Shown piece after piece: positions 47,645 through 58,383 of a stretch of 64,000 bases of DNA (position 1 is its first letter; each line of letters opens with the position of its first letter). The notes under the pieces are model-generated. The model made no database searches. It saw only the letters and a list, made by a program, of their open reading frames with translations, and was not told where the DNA came from. Location: the NCBI RefSeq assembly GCF_000513895.2, contig NZ_CP165782.1:992001-1056000 (forward strand), given 5' to 3'. The position numbers and the translations under genes were made by a program. This DNA comes from Ensifer sp. WSM1721. Lineage in GTDB: Bacteria > Pseudomonadota > Alphaproteobacteria > Rhizobiales > Rhizobiaceae.

Positions 47645-49639
47645 ATGGACACCATCATCAAGGCTATCGTCTTTCTGCCTCTGATCGGCTTCCTGATTGC
47701 CGGCCTCCTCGGCACGCAGATCGGTGCCAAGGCATCCGAATATGTGACCTGCGGCCTGATGCTGATCGCGCTCGCGCTTTCCTGGTTGGTCTTCTTCGAC
47801 GTCGCCCTCGGCGAAGAGGAAATGATCAGCGTTTCGGTGCTGCGCTGGATCCAGTCCGGCGGCTTCGATGTCGAATGGGCCTTCCGCGTCGACACGCTGA
47901 CCGCGGTCATGTTCGTCGTCGTCAACACGGTCTCGACGCTGGTGCATATCTACTCGATCGGATACATGCATCACGATCCCAATCGCCCGCGCTTCTTCTC
48001 CTATCTGTCGCTCTTCACCTTCGCGATGCTGATGCTCATCACGTCGGACAACCTTCTGCAAATGTTCTTCGGCTGGGAAGGCGTAGGTCTGGCGTCCTAT
48101 CTGTTGATCGGCTTCTGGTACAAGAAGCCTTCGGCCAATGCCGCGGCGATCAAGGCCTTCATCGTCAACCGCGTCGGCGACTTCGGTTTCTCGCTCGGCA
48201 TCTTCTCAGTCTTCGTGCTCTTCGGTTCGATCAACCTCGAGACGATCTTTGCCGCGGCGCAGAGCTATCTGCCGGCCGAGGGCGCCGGGGTAGGGGAGGC
48301 CGTCATCAACCTCTTCGGCATGCAGCTCGACAAGGCGGATGCCTTGACTGCCACCTGCCTGCTGCTCTTCATGGGCGCGATGGGTAAGTCCGCGCAGTTC
48401 CTGCTGCACACCTGGCTGCCGGACGCCATGGAAGGCCCGACGCCGGTATCGGCCCTCATCCATGCCGCGACCATGGTGACCGCCGGAGTCTTCCTCGTCG
48501 CCCGCATGTCGCCGCTCTTCGAACTGTCGCCGGACGCGCTGACCGTGGTCACGCTCATCGGTGCGATCACCGCCTTCTTCGCGGCGACCGTCGGTCTCGT
48601 GCAAAATGACATCAAGCGCGTCATCGCCTATTCGACCTGCTCCCAGCTCGGCTATATGTTCGTGGCGCTTGGCGTCGGCGCCTACGGCGCTGCCATCTTC
48701 CACCTGTTCACGCATGCCTTCTTCAAGGCGCTCCTGTTCCTCGGCGCGGGCTCCGTCATTCACGCCGTTGATGGCGAACAGGACATGCGCTACATGGGCG
48801 GGCTCCGCACGCACATTCCGGTCACCTACTGGATGATGTTCATCGGCACGATTGCGCTGACCGGCGTCGGCATTCCCGGCACGGTCATCGGTACGGCGGG
48901 CTTCTTCTCGAAGGATGCGATCATCGAATCCACCTTCGCGTCGCATAGCATCGTTTCCGGCTTCGCCTTCGCGCTGCTCGTCATCGCGGCGCTCTTCACC
49001 AGCTTCTATTCCTGGCGCCTGACCTTCATGACGTTCCATGGCAGGCCGCGTGCTTCGTCCGATGTCATGCATCATGTGCACGAGTCGCCCCAGGTGATGC
49101 TGGTGCCGCTCTACGTCCTCGCTCTCGGCGCGCTTGTCGCAGGCTTCCTGTTCCACGACTATTTCTTCGGCCACCATTATGCCGAGTTCTGGCAGGGCTC
49201 GCTTTTCACGCTGCCCGAGAACGAGATCCTCGAGGAATACCACCACGTTCCGCTGTGGGTGAAGTGGAGCCCGTTCGTCGCGATGGCGCTCGGCCTGTAC
49301 ACGGCCTGGTACATGTACATCCGCTCGCCGGAGACGCCGAAATATCTCGCTGAGCAGCATCGCGGTCTCTACCAGTTCCTGCTCAACAAGTGGTACTTCG
49401 ACGAACTCTACGATTTCCTGTTCGTCCGCACCGCCAAGCGTCTCGGCACCTTCCTCTGGAAGGAAGGTGACGGCCGCGTCATCGACGGCTTCGGTCCCAA
49501 CGGAATCGCGGCGCGCGTCCTCGACGTGACCGATCGCGTTGTCCGGCTGCAGACCGGTTACCTTTATCACTACGCGTTCGCCATGCTGATCGGCATCGCT
49601 GCGCTCGTTACCTGGATGATGCTCGGGAGTTCCTTCTGA
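47645..49639 (+). CDS. nuoL: NADH-quinone oxidoreductase subunit L
   Basis: The 664-residue antiporter-like subunit sits at the distal end of the membrane arm. Conserved blocks are [19 protein letters not shown] (helix 5 glutamate), [38 protein letters not shown] (helix 7 lysine) and a long C-terminal part with the lateral helix. Its TGA overlaps the nuoM ATG. Confidence 0.97.
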   Translation: MDTIIKAIVFLPLIGFLIAGLLGTQIGAKASEYVTCGLMLIALALSWLVFFDVALGEEEMISVSVLRWIQSGGFDVEWAFRVDTLTAVMFVVVNTVSTLVHIYSIGYMHHDPNRPRFFSYLSLFTFAMLMLITSDNLLQMFFGWEGVGLASYLLIGFWYKKPSANAAAIKAFIVNRVGDFGFSLGIFSVFVLFGSINLETIFAAAQSYLPAEGAGVGEAVINLFGMQLDKADALTATCLLLFMGAMGKSAQFLLHTWLPDAMEGPTPVSALIHAATMVTAGVFLVARMSPLFELSPDALTVVTLIGAITAFFAATVGLVQNDIKRVIAYSTCSQLGYMFVALGVGAYGAAIFHLFTHAFFKALLFLGAGSVIHAVDGEQDMRYMGGLRTHIPVTYWMMFIGTIALTGVGIPGTVIGTAGFFSKDAIIESTFASHSIVSGFAFALLVIAALFTSFYSWRLTFMTFHGRPRASSDVMHHVHESPQVMLVPLYVLALGALVAGFLFHDYFFGHHYAEFWQGSLFTLPENEILEEYHHVPLWVKWSPFVAMALGLYTAWYMYIRSPETPKYLAEQHRGLYQFLLNKWYFDELYDFLFVRTAKRLGTFLWKEGDGRVIDGFGPNGIAARVLDVTDRVVRLQTGYLYHYAFAMLIGIAALVTWMMLGSSF

Positions 49640-51150
49640 TGACCGATTGGCCCGTACTTTCCGCGGTCACCTTCATGCCGCTCGTCGGCGTGCTGCTCCT
49701 CTTGCTGACGAGAGAAGACAGCGCCTACGGCCGCCGCAACATCCTGAACGTCTCGCTGCTGACGACGATCTTCACTTTCCTGGTATCGCTCTACGTCTGG
49801 TATCAGTTCGATCCGTCGAACCCCGGCTTCCAGATGGTCGAGAAGCACGAATGGCTCGGCACGGGCATTTCCTACCATCTCGGCATCGATGGCATCTCGG
49901 TGCTGTTCCTTCCGCTAACCGCGCTCCTGATGCCGTTCTGCGTGCTTGCGAGCTGGGTAACGATCGAGAAGCGCCTCAAAGAATACATGATCGCGTTTCT
50001 GATCCTGGAAACGCTGATGCTCGGCGTCTTCGTTTCGCTCGATATCGTGCTCTTCTACGTGTTCTTCGAAGCCGGCCTCATCCCGATGTTCATCATCATC
50101 GGGGTCTGGGGTGGCAGGGACCGCGTCTACGCCAGTTACAAGTTCTTCCTGTACACGCTGCTCGGGTCGGTGCTGATGCTGCTTGCCATCATGGCGATGT
50201 ACTGGCAGGCCGGCACCACCGACATCACCGAACTGCTCAAATACAATTTCCCACGCGAGATGCAGACCTGGTTGTGGCTCGCCTTCTTCGCATCGTTTGC
50301 GGTGAAGATGCCGATGTGGCCGGTGCACACCTGGCTTCCGGACGCGCACGTGCAGGCGCCGACGGCAGGGTCGGTCATCCTGGCCGGCATCCTCCTGAAG
50401 CTCGGCGGCTACGGCTTCCTGCGTTTCTCGCTGCCGATGTTCCCGCTGGCGTCGGACTTCTTCGCACCGCTCGTCTATACGCTCTCGATCATCGCCATCA
50501 TCTACACCTCGCTGGTGGCGATGATGCAGACCGACATCAAGAAGCTCATCGCTTACTCTTCGGTCGCCCACATGGGCTACGTGACGATGGGGACCTTCGC
50601 CGCCAACATCCAAGGCGTGCAGGGCGCCATCTTCCAGATGCTCTCGCACGGCATCGTATCGGGCGCGCTCTTCCTTTGCGTCGGCGTCGTCTATGACCGG
50701 CTGCACACACGCGAGATCGCCGCCTATGGCGGTCTTGTAAACAACATGCCGAAATACGCCGTCGCCTTCATGGTCTTCACCATGGCCAATGTCGGGCTTC
50801 CGGGGACATCGGGCTTCGTCGGTGAAGTCTTGACGCTGGTCGGCGCCTTCCGCGCAAACACCTGGGTTGCCCTCCTTGCGACGACCGGCGTTATCCTGTC
50901 CGCCGCCTATGCGCTCTGGCTCTATCGCCGGGTCATTTTCGGCGCACTCGAGAAGGAAAGCCTGAAAGCGCTGCTCGATCTTTCCACCCGCGAGAAAGTA
51001 ATCCTCTATCCGCTGGTGATCCTGACGATCTTCTTCGGTGTCTATCCGGCACCGGTCTTCGATGCGACCGCGGCCTCCGTGGATCTTCTCGTCAACAACT
51101 ACGCCGCAGCCCTGCAGGCGGCGCAAGACGTTGCGCTTTCGGTGCAATGA
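49639..51150 (+). CDS. nuoM: NADH-quinone oxidoreductase subunit M
   Basis: The 503-residue MrpD-like proton-pumping subunit. It shows [18 protein letters not shown] (helix 5 glutamate), [37 protein letters not shown] (helix 7 lysine) and [17 protein letters not shown]. The start overlaps the nuoL stop by one base. Confidence 0.97.
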   Translation: MTDWPVLSAVTFMPLVGVLLLLLTREDSAYGRRNILNVSLLTTIFTFLVSLYVWYQFDPSNPGFQMVEKHEWLGTGISYHLGIDGISVLFLPLTALLMPFCVLASWVTIEKRLKEYMIAFLILETLMLGVFVSLDIVLFYVFFEAGLIPMFIIIGVWGGRDRVYASYKFFLYTLLGSVLMLLAIMAMYWQAGTTDITELLKYNFPREMQTWLWLAFFASFAVKMPMWPVHTWLPDAHVQAPTAGSVILAGILLKLGGYGFLRFSLPMFPLASDFFAPLVYTLSIIAIIYTSLVAMMQTDIKKLIAYSSVAHMGYVTMGTFAANIQGVQGAIFQMLSHGIVSGALFLCVGVVYDRLHTREIAAYGGLVNNMPKYAVAFMVFTMANVGLPGTSGFVGEVLTLVGAFRANTWVALLATTGVILSAAYALWLYRRVIFGALEKESLKALLDLSTREKVILYPLVILTIFFGVYPAPVFDATAASVDLLVNNYAAALQAAQDVALSVQ

Positions 51151-51169
51151 CCACAGGACGTGATTGGAC

Positions 51170-52612
51170 ATGACTGCTGAAACCCTTATTGCAAGCCTGC
51201 AACTCTCGGTGCCCGAGCTGATCCTCGCGATCGGCGCGCTGGTGCTGCTGATGGTCGGCGTCTTTTCGAGCGAACGATCCGCGTCGACGGTGACCGGGCT
51301 GTCGGTGGCCGTGCTGATCATCGCCGGGCTGTGGCTCGTGCTGAAGATCGGCAATGGCGAGGCCTATGCCGGCGCGTTCCTTTCGGACCCGTTCGCGAAG
51401 TTCATGAAGGTCCTGGCATTGATCGGTTCGATCACCGTGATGGTGATGACCGTCGGTCATGCCCGGTCAGCACAGATCGACCGTTTCGAGTTCCCGGTAC
51501 TGCTGCTGCTTGCGACGCTCGGCATGCTGCTGATGATCTCGGCCAACGACCTGATCTCGCTTTATCTTTCGCTCGAGCTGCAGTCGCTCTCGCTCTACGT
51601 GGTGGCGGCGATCAACCGTGACAGCATCCGTTCGACGGAGGCCGGTCTCAAATATTTCGTTCTCGGCGCCCTTTCGTCGGGCATGTTGCTTTATGGCATG
51701 TCGCTCGTCTATGGCTTCACCGGCCATACCGGCTTCGAAGAGATTGCGGCGGCGCTGACGGCCGAGGGTCGTTCACTGGGCCTCGTCTTCGGGCTGGTAT
51801 TCATCCTTGCCGGCCTCGCCTTCAAGATCTCCGCCGTTCCGTTCCATATGTGGACGCCGGACGTCTATGAAGGCGCACCGACACCGGTGACTGCCTTCTT
51901 TGCCGGCGCGCCGAAGGTTGCGGCCATGGCGATGCTCGTCCGCATCGTCATCGACGCCTTCGAACCGGTCGTCGCCGACTGGCAGCAGATCGTCGTCTTC
52001 ATCTCGATCGCCTCCATGCTGCTCGGCTCCTTCGCTGCGATCGGCCAGCGCAACATTAAGCGGCTCATGGCCTATTCCTCGATCGGCCACATGGGCTATG
52101 CACTGGTGGGACTTGCTGCCGGGTCCATGGCCGGGGTGCGGGGCGTGATCCTCTACATGCTCATCTACATGGTCATGACGCTCGGCACCTTTGCCTGCAT
52201 TCTCGCCATGCGCCGGAGGGACGGCGAGCACGTCGAGGGGATCGACGACCTCGCCGGCCTGTCGCAGACCAACCCGTTCATGGCGACCGTGCTGACGATC
52301 CTCATGTTCTCGCTTGCGGGGATCCCGCCGCTTGCCGGCTTTTTCGCCAAGTATTTCGTCTTCGTCGCGGCGATCGAGGCGCAACTCTATGCGCTGGCGA
52401 TTATCGGTGTGCTCGCTTCGGTCGTGGGCGCGTATTATTACCTGCGCGTCATCAAGGTCATGTGGTTCGACGAGGCCAAGGGCGAGTTTGCCCGCACCGC
52501 CGGCGAATTGCGGCTGGTCTTCGGACTGTCCGGCCTCTTCGTGCTCGGCTACGTGCTGATCGGCGGTCCGCTTGGAAACGCCGCGGAAGCCGCGGCCCGG
52601 ACTTTCTTTTGA
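51170..52612 (+). CDS. nuoN: NADH-quinone oxidoreductase subunit N
   Basis: The 480-residue third antiporter-like subunit. Characteristic are [18 protein letters not shown] (helix 5 glutamate), [36 protein letters not shown] (helix 7 lysine) and [20 protein letters not shown]. The ATG at 51170 is preferred to the TTG at 51164. Its stop overlaps the proposed birA TTG start. Confidence 0.97.
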   Translation: MTAETLIASLQLSVPELILAIGALVLLMVGVFSSERSASTVTGLSVAVLIIAGLWLVLKIGNGEAYAGAFLSDPFAKFMKVLALIGSITVMVMTVGHARSAQIDRFEFPVLLLLATLGMLLMISANDLISLYLSLELQSLSLYVVAAINRDSIRSTEAGLKYFVLGALSSGMLLYGMSLVYGFTGHTGFEEIAAALTAEGRSLGLVFGLVFILAGLAFKISAVPFHMWTPDVYEGAPTPVTAFFAGAPKVAAMAMLVRIVIDAFEPVVADWQQIVVFISIASMLLGSFAAIGQRNIKRLMAYSSIGHMGYALVGLAAGSMAGVRGVILYMLIYMVMTLGTFACILAMRRRDGEHVEGIDDLAGLSQTNPFMATVLTILMFSLAGIPPLAGFFAKYFVFVAAIEAQLYALAIIGVLASVVGAYYYLRVIKVMWFDEAKGEFARTAGELRLVFGLSGLFVLGYVLIGGPLGNAAEAAARTFF

Positions 52613-53388
52613 CCGGCGGACCAGCGGGCGGCCGGATTTCGCCTGACGATTTCCGGCATGTCTCGCTTGCGGAAACCGTCTCGACCAACAGCGAGTGCCT
52701 GACAAGGGCGCGGGAGGGTGATCCAGGCAATCTCTGGATCACTGCAACGCGCCAGACCGGGGGCAGGGGGCGGCGCGGCCGCGCCTGGTTCTCGGAGCCC
52801 GGCAATCTCTATGCATCGCTGCTCCTCATCGATCCGGCGCCGGTCGAAAGACTGCACTCGCTGCCGCTCGCTGCGGCGGTCGCCGTTCACCGGGCGATCC
52901 GGCGGGTAATGCCGCCGGGCTCGCCCGAGGTGGCGATCAAGTGGCCAAACGACATCCTCATCGACGGGCGGAAGACCTGCGGCATTCTCCTCGAAGGGGA
53001 GAGCCTGCCGGACGGACGCCACGCGCTGGTGATCGGCTGTGGCATCAACGTCGCAACCATGCCGGCGGAAGCGCTTTATCCGGTTACTTCGCTGCGCCAG
53101 GAGGGCGCGACGATCTCTCCTGAAGAGCTTTTTGCGCATCTCTTCGTGACGATGGCTGAGACGCTTGCCACTTGGGATCATGGCGCCGGCGTCGCATCGA
53201 TCATCGCCGAGTGGCGCGCCGCGGCCAGGGGGGTCGGCGAGGCGATCACCGTCAACCTCCCCGATCGGTCGCTTTCCGGCCATTTTGTCGGTATTGATCA
53301 GGACGGCCGCTTGATACTCGACACGGGCTCGGGTGCGCCGCAGGCGATCGCGGCGGGGGACGTGTTTTTTCGGTTTAATGAGAAATAG
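52609..53388 (+). CDS. birA: Biotin--[acetyl-CoA-carboxylase] ligase (no repressor domain)
   Basis: About 259 residues. The biotin protein ligase core has [17 protein letters not shown], the biotinyl-AMP loop [45 protein letters not shown] and VIGCGINV. There is no N-terminal helix-turn-helix, so it is a group I enzyme that cannot repress biotin genes. No ATG gives a full-length protein; the best start is the TTG at 52609, which overlaps the nuoN stop in TTGA and suggests translational coupling. RNase J follows 14 bases downstream. Confidence 0.88.
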   Translation: MTGGPAGGRISPDDFRHVSLAETVSTNSECLTRAREGDPGNLWITATRQTGGRGRRGRAWFSEPGNLYASLLLIDPAPVERLHSLPLAAAVAVHRAIRRVMPPGSPEVAIKWPNDILIDGRKTCGILLEGESLPDGRHALVIGCGINVATMPAEALYPVTSLRQEGATISPEELFAHLFVTMAETLATWDHGAGVASIIAEWRAAARGVGEAITVNLPDRSLSGHFVGIDQDGRLILDTGSGAPQAIAAGDVFFRFNEK

Positions 53389-53402
53389 AGGCGCATCAAG
53401 AA

Positions 53403-55070
53403 ATGGCGCAGGACGAAGAATTGGTGTTCTTGCCGCTCGGCGGCGTCGGCGAAATCGGCATGAACCTCGGCCTTTACGGCTATGGCAAGCCGGGCAACCG
53501 CCAATGGATCATGGTCGATTGCGGCGTGACCTTTCCCGGGCCGGAGCTGCCGGGCGTCGAATTGGTGCTGCCCGATATCGGCTTCCTGGCGGAGGAACGG
53601 CGCAATCTGAAGGCGATCATCATCACGCACGCGCATGAGGACCATTATGGTGCGCTCAACGATCTGTGGCCCGGCCTGAACGTTCCCGTCTATGCTTCGC
53701 CCTTCACCGCCGGAATGCTGGAAGCCAAGCGCGACTTCGAGAAGAGCCGCGGCGAGATCCCGATCACGATCTTCAAGGCGGGCGATCGCATCAACATCGG
53801 CCCCTTCAGCATCGAGGCCGTCGGCGTCAATCATTCGATCCCGGAGCCGATGTCGCTGATCATCCGCACTCCGCTTGGCACTGTCGTGCATACGGGCGAC
53901 TGGAAGATCGACCTCGAGCCTTCCTTGGGACCGATGACCAACGAGGGGCGCTTCCGCCAGATTGGCGAAGAAGGCGTGCTGGCGCTCGTCTGCGATTCGA
54001 CCAATGCGCTACGCGACGGTGTATCGCCGTCCGAACGGGAGGTTTCGGAAAGTCTGGCGAAGATCATCGCGAACGCCGAGGGACGGGTCGGCATCACCAC
54101 CTTCTCCTCAAACGTCGGACGCATCCGGTCGGTCGCGGAAGCGGCGGAGGCTGCTGGCCGCGATGTGCTGCTGCTCGGCAGTTCGATGAAGCGCGTCGTC
54201 GATGTCGCGAAGGACATCGGCATCATGGAGGGGCTGAGGCCGTTCCTGGCTGAGGACGAGTTCGGCTACATTCCGCGCGATAAGGTCGTCGTCATCCTGA
54301 CGGGCAGTCAGGGGGAGCCGCGCGCGGCGCTTGCCAAGATCGCCCGCGACGAGATGCGCAATGTCGCGTTCTCAGCCGGCGACACGATCGTCTTCTCGTC
54401 GCGCACCATTCCCGGCAACGAAAAGGCGATCAACGACATCAAAAACGGCTTGATCGAGCAGGGCATCCACATCATCACCGACAGCGATGCGTTGGTGCAT
54501 GTCTCCGGCCATCCGCGTCGCAACGAACTGCAGCAGATGTATCAATGGCTGAAGCCTGAGATCGTCGTGCCGGTGCACGGCGAGGCGGCGCATCTGACGG
54601 CGCATGCCGAGCTTGCGCTGCAGTCGGGCATCGGCAATGTGCCGAAGCTGCGCAACGGCCAAATTCTGCGGCTTGCGCCAGGCCCCGCTGAGGTCGTGGA
54701 CGAGGCGCCGCATGGTCGCATTTACAAGGACGGGACTCTGATCGGCGATTTCGACGAGATGGGGATCGGCGAGCGTCGCAAGCTCTCCTTTGCCGGCCAC
54801 GTCGCCGTCAATGTCGTGCTCGACAACCGCTATGATTTCCTGGGCGACCCAGATGTCGTTCCGATCGGCCTTCCCGAATATGACGACGAGGGCGAGGCGA
54901 TGGACGACACGCTCTACGATGCGGTGCTGGGCGCGGTGGAGAGCATCCCGCGGGCGAAGCGGAAGGATCTGGCGATGCTGCAGGAAGCGGTTCGCCGCGC
55001 GGTGCGGAGCACGGCCAATCAGATCTGGGGTAAGAAACCGGTCGTGACGGTCTTTGTCACCAAAGTCTGA
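53403..55070 (+). CDS. rnj: Ribonuclease J
   Basis: The 555-residue metallo-beta-lactamase/beta-CASP ribonuclease matures and degrades RNA. The metal-binding motif THAHEDHYGAL (HxHxDH), VVHTGDWKIDLEP and the beta-CASP region with TGSQGEPRAALAKIA and VHVSGHPRRNELQQM are present. VPVHGEAAHLTAHAELA completes the site, and the C-terminal domain ends KPVVTVFVTKV. It lies in the nuo-birA cluster, a conserved rhizobial arrangement. Confidence 0.93.
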   Translation: MAQDEELVFLPLGGVGEIGMNLGLYGYGKPGNRQWIMVDCGVTFPGPELPGVELVLPDIGFLAEERRNLKAIIITHAHEDHYGALNDLWPGLNVPVYASPFTAGMLEAKRDFEKSRGEIPITIFKAGDRINIGPFSIEAVGVNHSIPEPMSLIIRTPLGTVVHTGDWKIDLEPSLGPMTNEGRFRQIGEEGVLALVCDSTNALRDGVSPSEREVSESLAKIIANAEGRVGITTFSSNVGRIRSVAEAAEAAGRDVLLLGSSMKRVVDVAKDIGIMEGLRPFLAEDEFGYIPRDKVVVILTGSQGEPRAALAKIARDEMRNVAFSAGDTIVFSSRTIPGNEKAINDIKNGLIEQGIHIITDSDALVHVSGHPRRNELQQMYQWLKPEIVVPVHGEAAHLTAHAELALQSGIGNVPKLRNGQILRLAPGPAEVVDEAPHGRIYKDGTLIGDFDEMGIGERRKLSFAGHVAVNVVLDNRYDFLGDPDVVPIGLPEYDDEGEAMDDTLYDAVLGAVESIPRAKRKDLAMLQEAVRRAVRSTANQIWGKKPVVTVFVTKV

Positions 55071-55100
55071 TTTTTCATCGGCTTCCAGCGGTGTAAGCCT

Positions 55101-55295
55101 ACAGCGCCGTGCGTCTCTTCAGACGCACAAAGGACGCTGTAGCACTTTGAATGCTGCATGTTTTTGTCCTTAAATCGGGTACGATTTAAGGAAACATGCA
55201 GTAGGGTTCTTGGATCGTCATCGATCCAAGAACCTGCAGCAGTTCGAAGCGCTACGACGATTCCTATGCGTCCGACTGCACCCGCAGCGCTACAG
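55101..55295. repeat. Mosaic of palindromes (RIME-like rhizobial intergenic element)
   Basis: At least three large inverted repeats lie side by side between rnj and the epimerase gene. They are 55101-55140 (ACAGCG ... CGCTGT around GTGCGTCT/AGACGCAC), 55154-55201 (CTGCATGTTT ... AAACATGCAG around CCTTAAATCG/CGATTTAAGG) and 55205-55234 (GGTTCTTGGATCG/CGATCCAAGAACC). A GCGCTAC unit recurs after them. The arrangement resembles Rhizobium-specific intergenic mosaic elements, as far as I remember them. It could terminate transcription or stabilise mRNA ends. Confidence 0.75.
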
Positions 55296-55321
55296 GGTGA
55301 TACTGAAGGGTGGGAGGCTCG

Positions 55322-55726
55322 ATGCTCGGAAGAGTGAACCATGTGGCGATCGCCGTGCCGGATCTGTCGTCCGCCGCCGAGAGCTATCGATCGACGCTCG
55401 GAGCCGTGGTGACAGAGCCGCAAGCGTTGCCAGAGCACGGCGTGACCGTGGTGTTCGTGACGCTTCCCAACACCAAGGTGGAATTGCTCGAGCCGCTCGG
55501 CGAGGCGTCGCCGATTGCGGCTTTCCTGGAGAAGAACCCGGCCGGCGGCATGCATCACATCTGCTACGAGGTTTTGGATATCATCGCCGCGCGCGATCGG
55601 TTGAAGCGGGCCGGGGCGCGCGTGCTCGGCGACGGCAATCCGAAGATCGGCGCGCATGGCAAACCGGTACTCTTCCTCCACCCCAAGGACTTCCAGGGGA
55701 CCTTGATCGAACTCGAGGAGGTGTGA
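55322..55726 (+). CDS. mce: Methylmalonyl-CoA epimerase
   Basis: A 134-residue vicinal-oxygen-chelate protein that interconverts (2R)- and (2S)-methylmalonyl-CoA in propionyl-CoA metabolism. RVNHVAIAVPDLSSAAESYR carries the first metal histidine, GGMHHICYEVLDI the second, and FLHPKDFQGTLIELEEV the final glutamate. GGGAGG precedes the ATG. It is probably co-transcribed with the DUF1467 gene downstream, despite a 181-base gap. Confidence 0.88.
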   Translation: MLGRVNHVAIAVPDLSSAAESYRSTLGAVVTEPQALPEHGVTVVFVTLPNTKVELLEPLGEASPIAAFLEKNPAGGMHHICYEVLDIIAARDRLKRAGARVLGDGNPKIGAHGKPVLFLHPKDFQGTLIELEEV

Positions 55727-55907
55727 CAGTCGGGCGCGGGGCGCATGTTTGCCGGGAAGCTCCCGCGGCGCTATAAGCCAACCCGGAACGTTTTGGAGCC
55801 TGGCTGCCGACATCCGACAGGCGGTGTGATCCGAACGCTTTTATGCGCGTCGCCGTACCTAATGCTGCACGGTTCGGGCCGACGTGCACTATCTTCGAGA
55901 TCCCGGG

Positions 55908-56177
55908 ATGTCTCTGTTTTCGATCTTTGCCATCTACTTCATCATCTGGTGGATCACCCTCTTCGCCGTATTGCCCTTCGGGGTACGCACGCAGGCCGAG
56001 GAGAACGACGTCGTGCCGGGAAGCACGGAGAGCGCTCCGGCGCGGTTTCGCGCGCTGCGCGTCGTGCTGCTGACGACGGTCATCGCCGCGTTCATCCATC
56101 TCTGCTGGTACGTCTTCTCGGTGAAGCTTGGCTACGGCATCGACGCCATACCCCGTTTCGCGCCGAGATTTTATTGA
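55908..56177 (+). CDS. DUF1467 small membrane protein
   Basis: An 89-residue protein with two transmembrane helices (FSIFAIYFIIWWITLFAVLP and VVLLTTVIAAFIHLCWYVF), joined by a hydrophilic loop with FGVRTQAEENDVVPGSTESA. This is the pattern of the alphaproteobacterial DUF1467 family, often found downstream of mce and near proS and lolC. The function is unknown. The ATG at 55908 is preceded by CCCGGG only, so translation initiation may be weak. Confidence 0.85.
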   Translation: MSLFSIFAIYFIIWWITLFAVLPFGVRTQAEENDVVPGSTESAPARFRALRVVLLTTVIAAFIHLCWYVFSVKLGYGIDAIPRFAPRFY

Positions 56178-56420
56178 AGCGTGATGATCCACCGCGCGTT
56201 GCGCGCCGGGGCAAAAACCGTGCCAAGGAGCAAAAGCCCTTGCTTAAGGGGTGCCGCTGTGTGGCTCGCAACCGGAGGTGCAGGGCGGGGCGTCGACATC
56301 ATATCCGCAGGCCGCACGCAGCGGTGGCCCATTCGTCACGGGGACGCCCACTTGACAGCCAAGGAATTGACATCTTCGCGCAACTGCTTCGCTGTGGAGC
56401 GAAGCGAAAAAAACCAAAAA
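56178..56420. other. Gap between DUF1467 gene and the small-gene terminator
   Basis: About 240 bases with no gene I can support. It receives the T-rich 3' end of the minus-strand small gene at its right side. Confidence 0.4.
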
Positions 56421-56444
56421 AAAACAAGGCCAAAGCCTTGTTTT
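56411..56444 (-). terminator. Rho-independent terminator of the 47-codon gene
   Basis: AAAACAAGGC and GCCTTGTTTT form a 10-base-pair stem with a four-base loop. On the minus strand it is followed by two long T-runs broken by GG. It starts at the stop codon of the small gene at 56444-56587. Confidence 0.88.
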
Positions 56445-56587
56445 CAAAGTTTCGCGTGATCTTTAATCCGTTTCCGGCGGCAGCGAACGAGCGCGCCTAA
56501 GATCTTATCCTCCCAAGACTTGACCGCGAATTTCGACAAGAATTTGGTCTTCTTGCCTCTTTTGTGAGCCGAAATTAGCTCAAACAT
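56444..56587 (-). CDS. 47-residue basic small protein of unknown function
   Basis: A 47-codon frame starts at ATG 56587 and reads MFELISAHKRGKKTKFLSKF, then AVKSWEDKILGALVRCRRKR and IKDHAKL. It has about 15 lysine/arginine residues against four acidic ones, no membrane helix, and one cysteine. Its stop runs straight into a strong intrinsic terminator on the same strand, which is the main reason to believe a transcript ends here. The ribosome-binding site is weak (AGGG eight bases upstream) and codon use is AT-richer than the neighbours. I do not recognise the family. The alternative is a small non-coding RNA with the same terminator. Confidence 0.55.
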   Translation of the reverse strand: MFELISAHKRGKKTKFLSKFAVKSWEDKILGALVRCRRKRIKDHAKL

Positions 56588-57037
56588 TAGGCCCTGTCAT
56601 CTGGTTTTTTTGCATTTTTGCTACAGTCTGGCAAAATTTTCCCGTTGACAGGAAGCGCCTTCGTCCTGTTACTAACGTGCTCTTTTGACGCAGGCGATGC
56701 CCCCGTTTCCGTCCGGATATCCGCTCGCGTGTAGCTTTCTTGCCCTACAATGCCGCTTCCAGGAGCAGTCTCGATCGCTGCGTGATCCTGTTCAAAGGTC
56801 GACCATGATCTGAGGAACTATGGAGCGGCGGCAGGGTTTCCTTCCGCGCGCGAAGCAGTTATGAACGCTGAACTCGAAGGCTTCCCGCCGGCGGTGCCGT
56901 CGGGAAAATCAAGAGCCCTACTTCACAAGGTAACAGCCGCCTTCCCCTGGTCGCAGGGCGAAAAGGCCGGCCGAAGCACAACGTCATTTCGCCCGAATCC
57001 ATCGATAGTGCGAGAGTCACCAGTTCTGGAACCTGCC
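56588..57037. other. Long upstream region of proS
   Basis: About 450 bases between the small minus-strand gene and the proS ATG. It is AT-rich near 56600-56640 (several T-runs) and contains one promoter-like pair at 56645. The proS frame stays open back to 56861 but is not conserved there. Confidence 0.4.
56645..56674 (+). promoter_or_regulatory. Candidate promoter for proS-lolC-lolD
   Basis: TTGACA (56645) and TTACTA are 18 bases apart. If used, the proS mRNA has a leader of about 355 bases. The -10 is only a partial match. Confidence 0.35.
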
Positions 57038-58366
57038 ATGCGCCTGTCCCGCTATTTCATGCCCATCTTGAAGGAAAATCCGAAGGAAGCGGAGATCGTT
57101 TCCCATCGTCTGATGCTGAGGACAGGCATGATCCGTCAGCAGTCGGCCGGCATCTATACCTGGCTGCCGCTCGGCAAGCGCGTGCTCGACAAGGTCAATG
57201 CGATCATTCGCGAAGAGCAGAACCGCTCCGGCGCCATCGAGCTCCTGATGCCGACGCTGCAATCGGCGGAGCTCTGGCAGGAGAGCGGGCGCTATGATGC
57301 CTATGGCAAGGAGATGCTGCGCATCAAGGACCGGCAGGATCGGCCGATGCTTTACGGTCCGACGAACGAGGAGATGATCACGGACGTCTTCCGTGCTTAC
57401 GTGAAGTCCTATCGCGACCTGCCCCTCAATCTCTATCACATCCAGTTGAAGTTCCGCGACGAGATCCGTCCGCGCTTCGGTACCATGCGCTCGCGCGAGT
57501 TCCTGATGAAGGATGCCTACTCCTTCGACCTCGACCGGGAAGGGGCGGAGCATGCCTATAACCGGATGTTCGCCGCCTATCTGCGCACCTTCGATCGCAT
57601 GGGCCTGCGCGCCATTCCGATGCGTGCCGATACCGGCCCGATCGGTGGAAACCTGAGCCACGAATTCATCATCCTCGCAGACACCGGCGAGTCCGAAGTC
57701 TTCTGCCACAAGGATTTTCTCGGCTTCGATATTCCGGGTGAGGACACGAATTTCGACGATGTCGCGGGCCTCAAGGCGATCTTCGACAAGTGGACCTCGC
57801 GCTATGCGGCGACTTCGGAAATGCACGACGAGGCTGCCTTCAATGCCGTTCCTGAAGGTGAACGCTTGTCGGCGCGCGGCATCGAGGTCGGTCACATCTT
57901 CTATTTCGGCACGAAATATTCCGAAGCCATGGGCGCCAAGGTGCTTGGGCCGGACGGCAAGGAACACACGGTGCATATGGGTTCCTACGGCATCGGGCCG
58001 ACCCGTCTCGTGCCGGCGATCATCGAGGCGTCGCACGATGAAAACGGCATTATCTGGCCGAAGAGCATTGCGCCCTTCGATGTGGTCGTCATCAACATGA
58101 AAGCGGGCGATGCCGCTTGCGACGCGGCCTGCGGCACGCTCTACTCCGATCTCGGCAAGGCCGGATTCGACGTGCTTTTGGACGATACGGACGATCGAGC
58201 CGGCGCAAAATTCGCGACCGCCGATTTAATCGGCGTCCCGGTACAGGTCATCGTCGGACCGCGTTCGATTGCCAATGGCGAGGTCGAGGTGAAGGACCGC
58301 AAGACCGGCGCGCGCGAAACGATGACGGTTGAAGCCGCGATCAACAAGCTGATTGCGACGAAATAA
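57038..58366 (+). CDS. proS: Prolyl-tRNA synthetase (alphaproteobacterial short type)
   Basis: The 442-residue class II synthetase lacks the large editing insertion of E. coli ProRS, which is typical of Alphaproteobacteria. Motif 1 lies in [20 protein letters not shown], motif 2 in [29 protein letters not shown] and motif 3 in [17 protein letters not shown]. The C-terminal anticodon-binding domain has [21 protein letters not shown] place the start at 57038 ([19 protein letters not shown]), the family's usual first residues; the frame extends upstream to 56861 without conserved content. lolC and lolD follow closely. Confidence 0.95.
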   Translation: MRLSRYFMPILKENPKEAEIVSHRLMLRTGMIRQQSAGIYTWLPLGKRVLDKVNAIIREEQNRSGAIELLMPTLQSAELWQESGRYDAYGKEMLRIKDRQDRPMLYGPTNEEMITDVFRAYVKSYRDLPLNLYHIQLKFRDEIRPRFGTMRSREFLMKDAYSFDLDREGAEHAYNRMFAAYLRTFDRMGLRAIPMRADTGPIGGNLSHEFIILADTGESEVFCHKDFLGFDIPGEDTNFDDVAGLKAIFDKWTSRYAATSEMHDEAAFNAVPEGERLSARGIEVGHIFYFGTKYSEAMGAKVLGPDGKEHTVHMGSYGIGPTRLVPAIIEASHDENGIIWPKSIAPFDVVVINMKAGDAACDAACGTLYSDLGKAGFDVLLDDTDDRAGAKFATADLIGVPVQVIVGPRSIANGEVEVKDRKTGARETMTVEAAINKLIATK

Positions 58367-58383
58367 GAGGCGAAGGTATCGAG

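Noticed and set aside
56861..57037. Upstream extension of proS (59 extra residues)
   Set aside because: The family starts at [11 protein letters not shown]; the extension lacks conservation-like features and a better ribosome-binding site.
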